Positions 46,024-55,675 are shown, counted from the stretch's first letter. The stretch: DNA of 64,000 bases from Monoglobus pectinilyticus (GCF_002874775.1 NZ_CP020991.1:2042451-2106450); one strand, 5' to 3'. Notes: generated by a model not told the origin, from the letters alone. Translations and numbers: made by a program.

Positions 46024-46383
46024 ATGATTATTGATGTAACAGGAATAGTTTTAACCCCCGGAAACTTAGGGAAAGATTGTTTAGGGAATGGAAAATATTT
46101 TTATAAAGGCGGAAATCCTGTGCCGTGCTGTTGTAACGAATGCGATTTTTTACTCTGTTGTATTGATAAAAATTATAAAGATAAATGCTTAAAATGTAAT
46201 TATACTCAATGCCCTCGTTATTTTGCGTTTCAAAATAACGATTTTGCAACAAATCAAGACTTGGATAAACTGATAAGATTGTTCTTTAATTTAGAACCTG
46301 TCTTACAAAATAATATGATATATTTAATTAATGATATTTTAGGAATACAAAAACAATTTAAAGATGAAAATAAAAATAATTAG
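46024..46383 (+). CDS. Cys-rich uncharacterised protein (119 aa)
   Basis: ATG 46024 (MIIDVTGIVLTPG) has GGAG 8 nt upstream; the longer frame from 45937 lacks one. Residues about 35-75 hold nine Cys (VPCCCNECDFLLCC and CLKCNYTQC), a probable zinc or iron-sulfur site. The C-terminal half is helical. The reading direction is opposite to the two XRE genes. Not recognised. Confidence 0.6.
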   Translation: MIIDVTGIVLTPGNLGKDCLGNGKYFYKGGNPVPCCCNECDFLLCCIDKNYKDKCLKCNYTQCPRYFAFQNNDFATNQDLDKLIRLFFNLEPVLQNNMIYLINDILGIQKQFKDENKNN

Positions 46384-46401
46384 TTTAGTATAATATAATG
46401 A

Positions 46402-47225
46402 CTTATATATTGAACACTGCGTGTTCAGATGATAGCTCACCTAACAAGGCGGTTATGCCGCGTTTGAGTATTCATATTATTGACATTGAAGGTTTATGGA
46501 TAAAGAGTTATTAAAGCTCACACCCACCTTCACAGGTGGGGTCACACCTACCGATGTTCACTGAAAAACCAGTTTTTTGTGAATTAATTTAAAAGGAAAA
46601 TCTTGCTTTTCTGATAAATAAATCAATTAGAACTCGGAACATCTTTATTCACGGCAGTTCACAAAGTCAACGGGAAGTTACGGGGCTTTTTTCATCATGA
46701 AGCCATGCTTCATGGTGAAATGAGCGGAGTGTGAGCGCCCCTTGGAGCCGCAGGCGACCTAAGCGAGCAAGCACTTTTTCTTTGGTGAAGCGTTTCTTTT
46801 TCTTGCGAGAAAAAGAAATGGTTCAAACACCCTATTATGTAATAATAAAATTTTTTATATGGGGTCACATACAAAGTTAATTTTTATGAATATTTACTTG
46901 ATATATTGAACACTGCGTGTTCAGATGATAGCTCACCTAACGAGGCGCATAAATGCGCCCTACCGATGTTCACTACAAACCCAGTCTTTTGTGTAATAAT
47001 TAAATGGTACAAACACCTATTATAAGTAAAATAATATATATTATATGGAGTCACATACAAAGTTAATTTTTATAAATATTTTCTTGATATATTGAACACT
47101 GCGTGTTCAGATTATAGCCCACCTAACGCGATGCATAAATGCGCCCTTCCGATGTTCACTACAACACCAGTCTTTTGAGTAATAATTAAATGGTTCAAAC
47201 ACCTATTATAAGTAAAATAATATAT
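46402..47225 (-). repeat. Inverted copies of the A and L repeats closing the island
   Basis: A-type units on the minus strand lie at about 46406-46462, 46900-46976 and 47088-47162 (each with gaacactgcgtgttc). L3 at about 46640-46880 is the reverse complement of L1/L2, including ttcatcatgaagccatgctt. Together with 44551-45569 these form a roughly 2.7-kb island with inverted flanks. No gene inside. Confidence 0.8.
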
Positions 47226-47400
47226 ATTATATGGGGTTATATGCAAAGAGCTTCGGATATTGGACATGATGTATTAAATATCTTTAGTAACAACTTATAA
47301 ATATAGGAAATTTGAAAATAAATATCTCAGTTTTTGCGATAATATACAAATAATTTATATTGTCGCTTGAAAAATATATAAATATATACTATAATATAGC

Positions 47401-47424
47401 CATAATAGACAAATGTCTATTATG
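47401..47424 (+). terminator. Intrinsic terminator-like hairpin
   Basis: cataatagaca - aa - tgtctattatg is a perfect 11-bp stem, followed by gcgttttta. No gene ends directly upstream; the transcript it ends may come from the repeat island. Confidence 0.6.
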
Positions 47425-47579
47425 GCGTTTTTATAAATAAAATTATCTTTTTTTAACATGTTTTATACACACTAAAGCGGAAACACAGTATCTTCCGCTT
47501 TTCTTAATTTAAAATAATTTTATATAATAATTAAAAGCGAGAGGAGGAAATACAGCATACAGCTGTATAAATAATATAT

Positions 47580-49412
47580 ATGGAAAATCAATTATTTAAC
47601 CTAAAAGATTTTTATGACGGCAACTCCTTTGATGATTATACATATTTGGGCGCACACAAAGCAGATTCAGGGTATACATTCAGAGTGTATGCTCCTCGTG
47701 CCGTGCGTGTGACATTAATAGGAGAATTCAACGGCTGGCTCGAATACGACCTTATAAGGCCTAAAAACAGTAATTTTTTTGAAGGAACTTTTGTCGATGT
47801 AAAACCCAATATGATGTATAAATACCGGGTCTATTCCACTCCTGACGAATTTGTTGAACATTCTGACCCATACGGATTCGGCATGGAGCTAAGACCGGGT
47901 TCAGCATCTATTATACGTGAACTGGATGAGTTTAAGTTTACTGATGATGAATGGATGGCTAAGCGTGACGTGGGCTATAACAACCCGGTTAATATATATG
48001 AACTTCATCTTGCTTCATGGCGGCAAAAAGAGGACGGTTCATGGTACACTTATACTGAAACCGGAGAAATGCTGGTTCCATATTTAAAAGAAAACGGATA
48101 TACACATGTGGAACTTATGCCAATAACCGAACACCCGGCAGATGAATCCTGGGGTTATCAAAACACCTGTTTTTACAGCCCCACATCAAGATACGGAACC
48201 CCTGCGGAACTGATGCAGATGATAAATCACCTTCATAATAACGATATCGGAGTTATTTTAGATTTTGTTCCTATCCATTTTGCGGTTGACGGATATGGTC
48301 TCGGCAAATTTGACGGACAAGCCTTGTATGAATATCCCAGCGACCATGTGGGGTGCAGCGAATGGGGAAGTTATAATTTCAACTTTGGCAGGGGCGAGGT
48401 TCGGAGTTTTCTCCAGTCCGCCGCCAATTATTGGCTGAAGGAATACCATTTTGACGGTCTCAGAATGGACGCGGTATCAAGAGCAATATTTTGGCTCGGC
48501 GATGTGAAACGCGGCGTGAACGAGTGCGCCATAAAATTTATACAAACAATGAACCAGGGACTCAAAAAACGTCATAAAGGAATAATGCTGATTGCCGAGG
48601 ACAGTACAAATTATCTTAAAGTTACCGCTCCCGTTGAATATGACGGTCTTGGCTTTGACTACAAATGGGACATGGGCTGGATGAATGACACCCTGGAATT
48701 TTTTAAACTTCCGCCTTTATACCGAACAAAAAGCATAAACAAGCTCACATTCTCTATGGCATATTTCTACAATGAGCTTTATTTGCTTCCTCTGTCCCAT
48801 GATGAGGTTGTTCACGGAAAAGCTACAATTATTCAAAAAATGTGGGGAAGTTATGAACAAAAATTTCCTCAGGCAAGACTTTTATATATGTATATGTACA
48901 CCCACCCGGGAAAGAAATTGAATTTTATGGGAAACGAAATCGGTCAGTTCAGAGAATGGGATGAAAAGCGCGAACAGGACTGGTTTTTAAAGAAATATCC
49001 TCTTCATGATTCATTTATGCGATACATACGCGACATCAGCCGTGTATATGTAAACACTTCTGCGCTCTATAACAGCGAGTATAACAGCAAGTCTTTCACA
49101 TGGCACAAAATGGGAACCAAAGACAGAGCGCTGGCAATATACGAACGAGGCTGCGGCGAAGACGGCAGATACATTGTTTTTCTCAACTTTTCCGATGTGC
49201 CCGTTGAAGAATTTGAGTTTGAGATAGAAAATGAAATCAGCCTAGAACTTATAATAAACACTGAGGCTGATATTTACAGCGGCAGTATAAAAACCGGAAC
49301 CACTGAAATAAAGGCAGAAATAACCGAAGACAGAAACACAAATATTTCAGTAAATATGCCGCCGTTCTCAGGACAAATATTAAAAATCAAAGAATTAACC
49401 GGGCAAAAATAG
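47580..49412 (+). CDS. glgB: 1,4-alpha-glucan (glycogen) branching enzyme
   Basis: GH13 enzyme of 610 residues making alpha-1,6 branches in glycogen. An N-terminal CBM48-like domain (GYTFRVYAPRAVRVTLIGEF) precedes the barrel with DFVPIHF (region I), nucleophile Asp297 in GLRMDAVSR, acid/base Glu340 in LIAEDS, and LSHDEVVHG (region IV). Near ATG 47580 no ribosome site is found. The only one (GAGGAGG, 47542-47548) is about 30 nt upstream, with a small hairpin (tacagc...gctgta) between. No other glg genes are adjacent. Confidence 0.94.
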   Translation: MENQLFNLKDFYDGNSFDDYTYLGAHKADSGYTFRVYAPRAVRVTLIGEFNGWLEYDLIRPKNSNFFEGTFVDVKPNMMYKYRVYSTPDEFVEHSDPYGFGMELRPGSASIIRELDEFKFTDDEWMAKRDVGYNNPVNIYELHLASWRQKEDGSWYTYTETGEMLVPYLKENGYTHVELMPITEHPADESWGYQNTCFYSPTSRYGTPAELMQMINHLHNNDIGVILDFVPIHFAVDGYGLGKFDGQALYEYPSDHVGCSEWGSYNFNFGRGEVRSFLQSAANYWLKEYHFDGLRMDAVSRAIFWLGDVKRGVNECAIKFIQTMNQGLKKRHKGIMLIAEDSTNYLKVTAPVEYDGLGFDYKWDMGWMNDTLEFFKLPPLYRTKSINKLTFSMAYFYNELYLLPLSHDEVVHGKATIIQKMWGSYEQKFPQARLLYMYMYTHPGKKLNFMGNEIGQFREWDEKREQDWFLKKYPLHDSFMRYIRDISRVYVNTSALYNSEYNSKSFTWHKMGTKDRALAIYERGCGEDGRYIVFLNFSDVPVEEFEFEIENEISLELIINTEADIYSGSIKTGTTEIKAEITEDRNTNISVNMPPFSGQILKIKELTGQK

Positions 49413-49493
49413 TTTGCTTATTTTCCATATTTCGGGAACCTAATATATTTATAAGAGTCTAAAATATATAACCAAATTTTAAGGAGTGATAAT

Positions 49494-51344
49494 ATGAAAA
49501 AACTTATCTCTACTGTATTATCCGTAATATTTTTGTTATCAATATTACATATTTCCGCTTTCGCCTTAACCTTCAGTGATGCTGATTACGGTGACACAAA
49601 TCTCAATGCAGCTCTTGAAAGACTAACAGATTCCGGGATTATCATGGGCGACGACACAGGCACGTTCAGACCTTTCGATGAATTAATCAACAGCGAAATG
49701 GCAGTTATTTTGGCACGCGCCGACGGATACAAGCCGTACACGGCTGCAGAGCAAAACGGCTCATATGCGGACACTGCTGTTAACCACCTGTATGAATTGG
49801 GTATATTGGCCTCAAACACAAATACCTTTAACCAATCCGAAAAAGTAAAGTTTATTGATTATATCACAGCGACTGTTAAACTTATAGACTATAAAAACGG
49901 ACTGGATATCAGCACGGCTAAAACCCCTGAAGAGTATTTGACAAATGCTTATGAACTTGGTCTTTTATCATTGATTCCTGATTATGAGCCTGAACAATTC
50001 ATAACAAGAAGAGACGCGTCGGTTGTAATAGATTTGGCGATGGGATTAAAGCTGACAAACAATGAAACGATGTACCTCTTGCTTATAGACGGGAATATTA
50101 ATAACCACCCGGTGGTTTCATCCGCTCCGGTTCCAACAGCAAATCCGGAAAGTCAAAACGCTTTTGCCTACAATATGAACAGCAAAATGGACAAGAGCAA
50201 GAACTATATGTTTTCGCCGCTTTCGGTAAAAACCGCTTTGGCTATGGCTGCCAACGGCGCTGACGGCGAAACAAAGGCTGAAATACTCGACACTCTAAAA
50301 ATCAAAGACTTAAACGAATTTAATGCCGCAACAAAAGCATTGATTGAAAAATACAGCGGCGGTTTTGATTATGCACGCTACAATGAGCTCTCTGACAAAT
50401 TAAACAACGGTGACTATAGCGACGCTGAATTTGAAGAATACAAAAAACTTTCTAACGAATTAAGAAACGGCAAGAGCGTTGAATTTAATATTGCAAATTC
50501 TATATGGCTGAATAAAGATTATTACGCAGGAAGCGACGCGGCGTTTAGTCCTGACTTTGAAGCCATTGTAAAAGACAGCTATTACGGCACTTCTGAAACA
50601 GTAAACAACGATGATGCTGTTGAAAGAATTAACGGCTGGACGTCAGAAAAGACAAATGGAAAAATACCCACTATAATAGAAGACAGCGGCTTTTTGGCAG
50701 AACTGATAAATGCCGTATACTTTAAAGCTCCATGGCAGTATGAATTTATGACTGAGAATACAGCCAAATCTGTTTTTAACAATGCAGACGGCACGCGGAC
50801 CGAGACTGATTTTATGAATGATAGAGGTTATTATGACACATATGCCGACGAAAATGTTCAAATAGTGGAGCTTCCATACAAAGGAAACAAAACGTCGATG
50901 TATATCAGTATGGATAACGGCGGAAATATCGATTATGATAATTATCTATCAAAACTGAGTTCTAATTATATAAATCTGTCTATACCGAAATTTAAGATAG
51001 AATATGATGAGAAAATCGGCAGTACAAACGGTGACTGCTTGTTAAAACAACTGGGAATCAATACGGCGTTTAACCAAAATACGGCTGACTTTAAAAATAT
51101 GTTTATAAATCTGCCTTTGGGCGCAAATGTGTTTGTTAATGAAGTAATTCATAAGACGTTTATAAATGTTGATGAAAGGGGAACCGAAGCTGCAGCTGTG
51201 ACCTCAATAGGAATGGCTGGTTCTGCTCTACCGCCTGAACCGGTTGACTTCACAATAGATAAACCGTTTACGTTTATAATAATGGACAATCAGAGCGGCG
51301 ACATACTATTTATGGGAAGATACCAGGCAGTGCCGGCTGAATAA
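49494..51344 (+). CDS. SLH-anchored serpin (serine protease inhibitor)
   Basis: 616 residues. A signal peptide (cleaved near SAFALT) precedes three SLH-like repeats (about 28-185; for example GDDTGTFRPFDELINSEMAV), which would attach it to the cell wall. The serpin domain (about 220-612) shows FSPLSVKTALAMAANGADG, NSIWLN and VYFKAPW. The reactive-loop hinge is DERGTEAAAVTS, followed by IGMAGSALPPEPVDF, and the C-terminus is PFTFIIMDNQSGDILFMGR. The intact hinge predicts an inhibitory serpin. Small residues at the likely cleavage site (G-S-A) suggest elastase-type target proteases. Confidence 0.93.
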   Translation: MKKLISTVLSVIFLLSILHISAFALTFSDADYGDTNLNAALERLTDSGIIMGDDTGTFRPFDELINSEMAVILARADGYKPYTAAEQNGSYADTAVNHLYELGILASNTNTFNQSEKVKFIDYITATVKLIDYKNGLDISTAKTPEEYLTNAYELGLLSLIPDYEPEQFITRRDASVVIDLAMGLKLTNNETMYLLLIDGNINNHPVVSSAPVPTANPESQNAFAYNMNSKMDKSKNYMFSPLSVKTALAMAANGADGETKAEILDTLKIKDLNEFNAATKALIEKYSGGFDYARYNELSDKLNNGDYSDAEFEEYKKLSNELRNGKSVEFNIANSIWLNKDYYAGSDAAFSPDFEAIVKDSYYGTSETVNNDDAVERINGWTSEKTNGKIPTIIEDSGFLAELINAVYFKAPWQYEFMTENTAKSVFNNADGTRTETDFMNDRGYYDTYADENVQIVELPYKGNKTSMYISMDNGGNIDYDNYLSKLSSNYINLSIPKFKIEYDEKIGSTNGDCLLKQLGINTAFNQNTADFKNMFINLPLGANVFVNEVIHKTFINVDERGTEAAAVTSIGMAGSALPPEPVDFTIDKPFTFIIMDNQSGDILFMGRYQAVPAE

Positions 51345-51378
51345 AATAAATAAGCATATATAAAAGGGGAGTTTTTAT

Positions 51379-51654
51379 ATGAATGAATTTCCGATATGTC
51401 AAAGCTGCGGTATGCCGCTTGAAACACCGGAACAAATGGGAACTGAATCTGACGGAAGCATAACGCGGAAATACTGCGCTTATTGTTATCAAAACGGAGC
51501 GTTCACAAATGATATAACTCTTGATGAAATGATTGAAAGCAACCTTAAATATCTCAAAGAATGGAACAAAGAAACAGGGGAAGATTTCACTGCTGACACA
51601 GCAAGAAAAGAGTTACAAGCCTATCTTTCTACACTTGAACGCTGGAAAAATTAA
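51379..51654 (+). CDS. Zinc-ribbon domain protein (PF12674 type)
   Basis: 91 residues: CQSCGMPLETPEQMGTE, then KYCAYCYQNGAF, giving four zinc-binding Cys, and a helical tail. AAAGGGGAG precedes the ATG. Such proteins occur alone or fused to regulators; the function is unclear. Confidence 0.85.
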   Translation: MNEFPICQSCGMPLETPEQMGTESDGSITRKYCAYCYQNGAFTNDITLDEMIESNLKYLKEWNKETGEDFTADTARKELQAYLSTLERWKN

Positions 51655-51669
51655 TTTTTATAATATAGA

Positions 51670-51747
51670 AAAAGCCCAAAAATGAAGCGCATTCAAATTA
51701 TTAGATTTTTGTCTAACTTTTTGAATTCTGCTCATAATTGGGCTTTT
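51670..51747 (+). terminator. Terminator with long stem
   Basis: aaaagcccaa (51670-51679) pairs with ttgggctttt (51738-51747), and inner attcaaa/tttgaat-like pairs extend it. A T-rich tail follows. Confidence 0.7.
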
Positions 51748-52061
51748 CTTATTTTTCATTATACAAAAAATAAAATAAGTATTTGTCCTTGACCGCACTT
51801 TTGACTGCACTCTCATGTTTTACATAAGCAAAACAATGTTTTATATAAAAAACATATAGGTTATAAAACACCGGAATTGTGTATTGTATAACACTCCGTG
51901 AGTTATTTATAAAACAACTTTAATTCGTTTCTTCCCAATTAATTAAGAAGAGTACCGACTGATAGAATTTATAATATATTAATTTCATACTTCTCTCTGA
52001 TATTATATCAACATATTAAAATTGGTATTTATACTCAAGAGTTTTTGTTATACCGTAAATT
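51748..52061. other. AT-rich spacer
   Basis: No ORF or clear structure. It contains a short near-repeat of tttacataagcaaaacaatg / ttttatataaaaaacatat without evident function. Confidence 0.4.
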
Positions 52062-52487
52062 TTACAGCAAGGCAAAATTGGCGCTTTCAATTAATGACTT
52101 CATTTGGCATAAGCAAAACGGGTGTCCTTCAGGGTCAAGCATAACTCTCCAGCCATCAGAGAATTGTTTGCTTGCGGGGATGGCTCCGCAATCAATCGCA
52201 TATTGAACAGACTTTTCCAAATCATTAACAGCGAAATCCAAATGCGCCATAGTCTGCTGTGCGTCAGGCTCCGCCGGCCATACAGGCGGTTGATAATCGG
52301 TATTTTTTTGAAAAGTTATCCCGGGATACGCGCCTTGTTCCGTTCCAGGAGCGCCCACGCAAGCATAGTTATCGTCATTGAATACTATTTCCCACTTAAG
52401 CAAATCCGCATAAAACTTTGCTAATTCGTAAGGTTCCTTACAGTCTACTGTAAATGCGTACATTTTAATTTTTAATTTATCGCTCAT
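52062..52487 (-). CDS. VOC-family (glyoxalase/bleomycin-resistance fold) protein
   Basis: About 141 residues. ATG 52487 (MSDKLKIKM) follows GGAGGAAC; the TTG at 52502 overlaps that site. Two beta-alpha-beta-beta-beta units: YAFTVDCKEPYELAKFYADL ... and HLDFAVNDLEKSVQYAIDCG ... RVMLDPEGHPFCLCQ. The substrate is unknown; close look-alikes are described as bleomycin-resistance-like, but that is not implied here. Confidence 0.85.
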   Translation of the reverse strand: MSDKLKIKMYAFTVDCKEPYELAKFYADLLKWEIVFNDDNYACVGAPGTEQGAYPGITFQKNTDYQPPVWPAEPDAQQTMAHLDFAVNDLEKSVQYAIDCGAIPASKQFSDGWRVMLDPEGHPFCLCQMKSLIESANFALL

Positions 52488-52804
52488 AATATGTTCCTCC
52501 AAATTAAGAATATTTTTTATATACTTCTATTGTGTTAAAGCAATTATAATAGAAAAGGTTCAAACCTTAATAAAAAGATTTACACCTTGTGTATTTATAA
52601 TGGTCTTAAGGTCGAACTTGAACCGACAAAGCACACAAAACTTATTTTATTAAATTTTTCCCTAAACAAAATAATCAACAAATTAAATATACCATAAATA
52701 TTATTTTGCTACAATACAAAAAATATATTTTATGATATTTTTTCCTTCTTTCATTTTTATTGATTTTTTTCCTCTATAACATTTGCATTAATATCTAAAG
52801 GATT
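52488..52804. other. AT-rich spacer without recognised features
   Basis: Contains the minus-strand promoter region of the VOC gene; no convincing signal identified. Confidence 0.4.
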
Positions 52805-52984
52805 TCAATTTAAAAAATCTTTTATTAAGGCTTGTTGATAAATGTTAATATTATGTCTTACCATTTCAAGTGAGCTGTGCATAATTTGCAGTTCAGCAAG
52901 AGAGCTGCCACTTAATACAAAATATTTAGTGGATGTATGCCTATAAATATGTATACAGTTTTTTTAACTCCTATAATATTAAGA
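52805..52984 (-). pseudogene. Relic of a tyrosine recombinase (integrase C-terminus)
   Basis: On the minus strand 52805-52960 encodes IYRHTSTKYFVLSGSSLAEL ... HSSLEMVRHNINIY ... to a stop. It resembles the conserved RHT...LGHSS...Y box of XerD/phage integrases, with an Asn-Ile-Asn-Ile-Tyr segment giving the catalytic Tyr. Just upstream, in another frame, IIGVKKTVY continues the same family pattern, so a two-base deletion broke it. Everything further upstream is gone, replaced by the serine-recombinase element. Confidence 0.7.
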
Positions 52985-53009
52985 TTTTAAGGAAAAAAGA
53001 CTAAAAAAA

Positions 53010-53056
53010 CAGACACCTTGATTAAGTAGAAAAACCTAAAATAATCAAGGTGTCTG
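53010..53056 (-). terminator. Terminator of serine recombinase
   Basis: cagacaccttgatta (53010-53024) and taatcaaggtgtctg (53042-53056) are perfect 15-bp arms. The minus strand then runs into a T-tract (plus-strand aaaaaaa 53003-53009). Confidence 0.85.
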
Positions 53057-53061
53057 ACAAG

Positions 53062-54627
53062 TTATAAAAAACATTTTAACGAATAAACAAAAATGAGACA
53101 AACTCCATAATAACAAAGGGCTTGTCTCATTCTCTTAACATTTGGTGAGCCATTTTGCGCGGCAGTCGATTTTTCTATCAATTTTATAATATCTTCGTAG
53201 CGGTCTTTTGTATTGTCATCTTTCGAAAAGTTGTATAATATGTAAATTTTATCGTCAAATACAATCACTTTATAGATTAACACATCAACAAGTTTTTGCC
53301 TGAACTTCTCATCTTTAAAATCTCCGTTGGAGTATTGCGACAAAATAAATTTTATAGTATCATAATCCAAAAATGGATTGTCATTTTTTTCTTTTATTAT
53401 TTCGCTTTTTAGTATATCCTTTGTTTTCTCAAGTTCAAGTAATCTATCTTTTACCGAAATTGTAAAGATTCCTGATTCTATTGCTTTTAATATATTTTCA
53501 ATCTGTTTTTCTGTCTCACTTAATTTTTGCTCAAGCGAATTTATTATTTGGGGTGTGTCGTCATACATTTGGGCTTCTACGGCTTTTTTTGCTATTCTAT
53601 CAATTATTTTATCATTACATACAATTGACCTTACTGCATTTATTACTGTGTCTTCAAGGTAATATTTATCAATAGTATGTTTTGGACAATCGTTTTTATT
53701 GCGTTTCTGCTTGCCACATTTATAATATCTATATACACGACCGCTTTTGTTTTTCCCGGATTCTCCGTTCATTTTGTCTCCGCATAAACCACAAATTACT
53801 TTTCCGCTTAATAGATATTTTTCTTTTGGTTTGCTTGCGGCTGCGTTTCGCTTATTTTTTATCATCATTTTTCCCACCTTTTCAAATAATTCATTATCTA
53901 TTATTTGCGGTATTCCGCCAGGTATTTCTATATCTTTATACTTATAGATACCTATATATTTTCTGTTTGTAAGCATGGTGCGTAGACTGTTTTTATTAAA
54001 TTGACCGCCTCTACGAGTTTTAAAACCGTGTTCGTTTAGATAATCGCAAATATCTTTTGCGCTGAACCCATCTGCATACATAGTAAATATTTTTTTTACT
54101 ACTGGTGATTCAATTTCATTTACTATATATTTTTTGTCTTCTATTTTATACCCTAAAGGAACCGGGGCACCTGTTGAATGACATTTTAACGCTGTTTCTC
54201 GCATTCCTCTGTTTACTTTTTCTGAAAGGTCGGCGGAATAATATTCTGCTATACCTTCAAGCAGACTTTCAACTAATATTCCTTCAGGGTTATCAGATAT
54301 GTTTTCCATCGCTGAAATTATCTTAACCCCGTTTTTTTTCAATTTTACTTTATAGGCAGCAGAATCATATCTGTTTCGTGAAAATCTATCCAACTTCCAT
54401 ACAATGATTATGTTAAACGCCCCATTTGCACTATCTTTTATCATTCTTTGGAATTCCGGTCTATTATCCGTCTTAGCGGATAAAGCGCGGTCAATATATT
54501 CTCCAATAATAGTTATATCATGTTTTTCTGCATATGAGTAACAATCCCTTAACTGTCCCTCAATGGATTGTTCTGTCTGCTTATTGCTTGAATATCGGGC
54601 ATATATTACGGCTCTATTTGTTGACAT
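53062..54627 (-). CDS. Large serine recombinase (integrase)
   Basis: 521 residues. N-terminal resolvase catalytic domain (about 1-150) with the nucleophile in ARYSSNKQ and VWKLDRFSRN. Recombinase domain (about 160-260; GYKIEDKKY, DNELFEKV), then a zinc ribbon (VICGLCGDKM ... YYKCGKQKRNKNDC) and a coiled coil (about 345-410). It would integrate and, with a directionality factor, excise the element. The last 30 residues (from PNVKRMRQALCYYG) are hydrophobic and unlike the usual end. Confidence 0.93.
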   Translation of the reverse strand: MSTNRAVIYARYSSNKQTEQSIEGQLRDCYSYAEKHDITIIGEYIDRALSAKTDNRPEFQRMIKDSANGAFNIIIVWKLDRFSRNRYDSAAYKVKLKKNGVKIISAMENISDNPEGILVESLLEGIAEYYSADLSEKVNRGMRETALKCHSTGAPVPLGYKIEDKKYIVNEIESPVVKKIFTMYADGFSAKDICDYLNEHGFKTRRGGQFNKNSLRTMLTNRKYIGIYKYKDIEIPGGIPQIIDNELFEKVGKMMIKNKRNAAASKPKEKYLLSGKVICGLCGDKMNGESGKNKSGRVYRYYKCGKQKRNKNDCPKHTIDKYYLEDTVINAVRSIVCNDKIIDRIAKKAVEAQMYDDTPQIINSLEQKLSETEKQIENILKAIESGIFTISVKDRLLELEKTKDILKSEIIKEKNDNPFLDYDTIKFILSQYSNGDFKDEKFRQKLVDVLIYKVIVFDDKIYILYNFSKDDNTKDRYEDIIKLIEKSTAAQNGSPNVKRMRQALCYYGVCLIFVYSLKCFL

Positions 54628-54777
54628 CGTATTACGCTCCTATTATGTTATATTTTCAAAAATGCTTGTTGTTCACTCATTTTCACGCCCATTTTTATTA
54701 CACATACAATAAATGAATTATAAGTCTAACGAGTTATTATGTCAATAATATACAAATGTTTAGATAAAAAAACAGTA

Positions 54778-54812
54778 AAAAAGTCACATAATATGAGTAT
54801 ATGTGACTTTTT
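54778..54812 (-). terminator. Terminator of ImmA-like gene
   Basis: aaaagtcacata pairs with tatgtgactttt (12 bp); T-runs on both sides. It lies 6 bp beyond the leftward stop. Confidence 0.8.
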
Positions 54813-54818
54813 ACTAGT

Positions 54819-55601
54819 TTATTTTTTGCTTAAATCAAAACATAAGGGGCACGGTCTATGTTTATGCTTCTTTTCTTCGTAAAGATTTGAAATATCAACA
54901 TCTATCTCGTCAATTATACTCTCACATATGTGACCGTGATATATTTTATCTTTATGCTTTACGTAGACAACTTCGCATTTTTCTCGCATATTTATGTATT
55001 TTTGGTCTGTCTCGTTTTGAAGTTTTTTATATGCGTGATTTTTTATAATCCCGGCAAAAGTTTTTAGGATAACACTATATTTAAGTTGTTTTTTACATTG
55101 TCGTATAAATGGCTTAAATAATTTTAACGTTTTGATTCCCGGCTCAGGATATACGTCTTTGTAAAAATCATAATATTGGTGTATTTTATGTGGCGGAACA
55201 TTGCATAGTTCGCTTATTTCCTCTACGTCAAATACTCCAATGCGTGTTAAAACTACAGGCGGTGTCATGATAAGAAGGGTTAATATCTCAGCTATTCCCT
55301 CAAATTTTTTGTTATCGTCCAAAAGAAATAATGCAATAGATTTAATTATTAAGTAATCTTTATGTATTATTTTATCGTTGTAAAATAATACTGTATTTCC
55401 CCCGCTGTTTATTAATGTTGTATTTTTATTAAAATCTATTGCATTTTTTATATTGTCGTCTTTTATTTCAGAGTATGTTTTAGATTCAATTTTATATGCT
55501 TCTAAAATTGAATCTGCTGTTACCGGTAGTTTTGCTACATTAGCTTTACTCAATATTGAGTAGGCTAACTTATTAAGTGATTTAATATCATTTGTTTCCA
55601 C
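54819..55601 (-). CDS. ImmA/IrrE-like protein lacking a visible HExxH
   Basis: 260 residues beside XRE repressors, the usual place of ImmA anti-repressor proteases. The region IIKSIALFLLDDNKKFEGIAEILTLLIM... follows the ImmA layout. However, the helix that normally holds HELGH reads KSIALF, so the zinc site appears lost. The C-terminus carries a possible zinc pair (CPLC) after a His-rich stretch (KHKHRP). AGGGAGG precedes the ATG. It may be an inactive or repurposed member, or another family by chance. Confidence 0.55.
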   Translation of the reverse strand: METNDIKSLNKLAYSILSKANVAKLPVTADSILEAYKIESKTYSEIKDDNIKNAIDFNKNTTLINSGGNTVLFYNDKIIHKDYLIIKSIALFLLDDNKKFEGIAEILTLLIMTPPVVLTRIGVFDVEEISELCNVPPHKIHQYYDFYKDVYPEPGIKTLKLFKPFIRQCKKQLKYSVILKTFAGIIKNHAYKKLQNETDQKYINMREKCEVVYVKHKDKIYHGHICESIIDEIDVDISNLYEEKKHKHRPCPLCFDLSKK

Positions 55602-55675
55602 GTTATTTCCTCCCTATTTTTTATAATATTATAACATGGAAAATATGTAATTTAAAGAGGAAATAAATACCAAAA

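Noticed and set aside
53062-53160. Host-encoded tail of the serine recombinase spanning attL
   Set aside because: The unusual C-terminus is suggestive, but a perfect terminator sits 6 bp after the stop, which fits a native gene end; it cannot be decided from one sequence.
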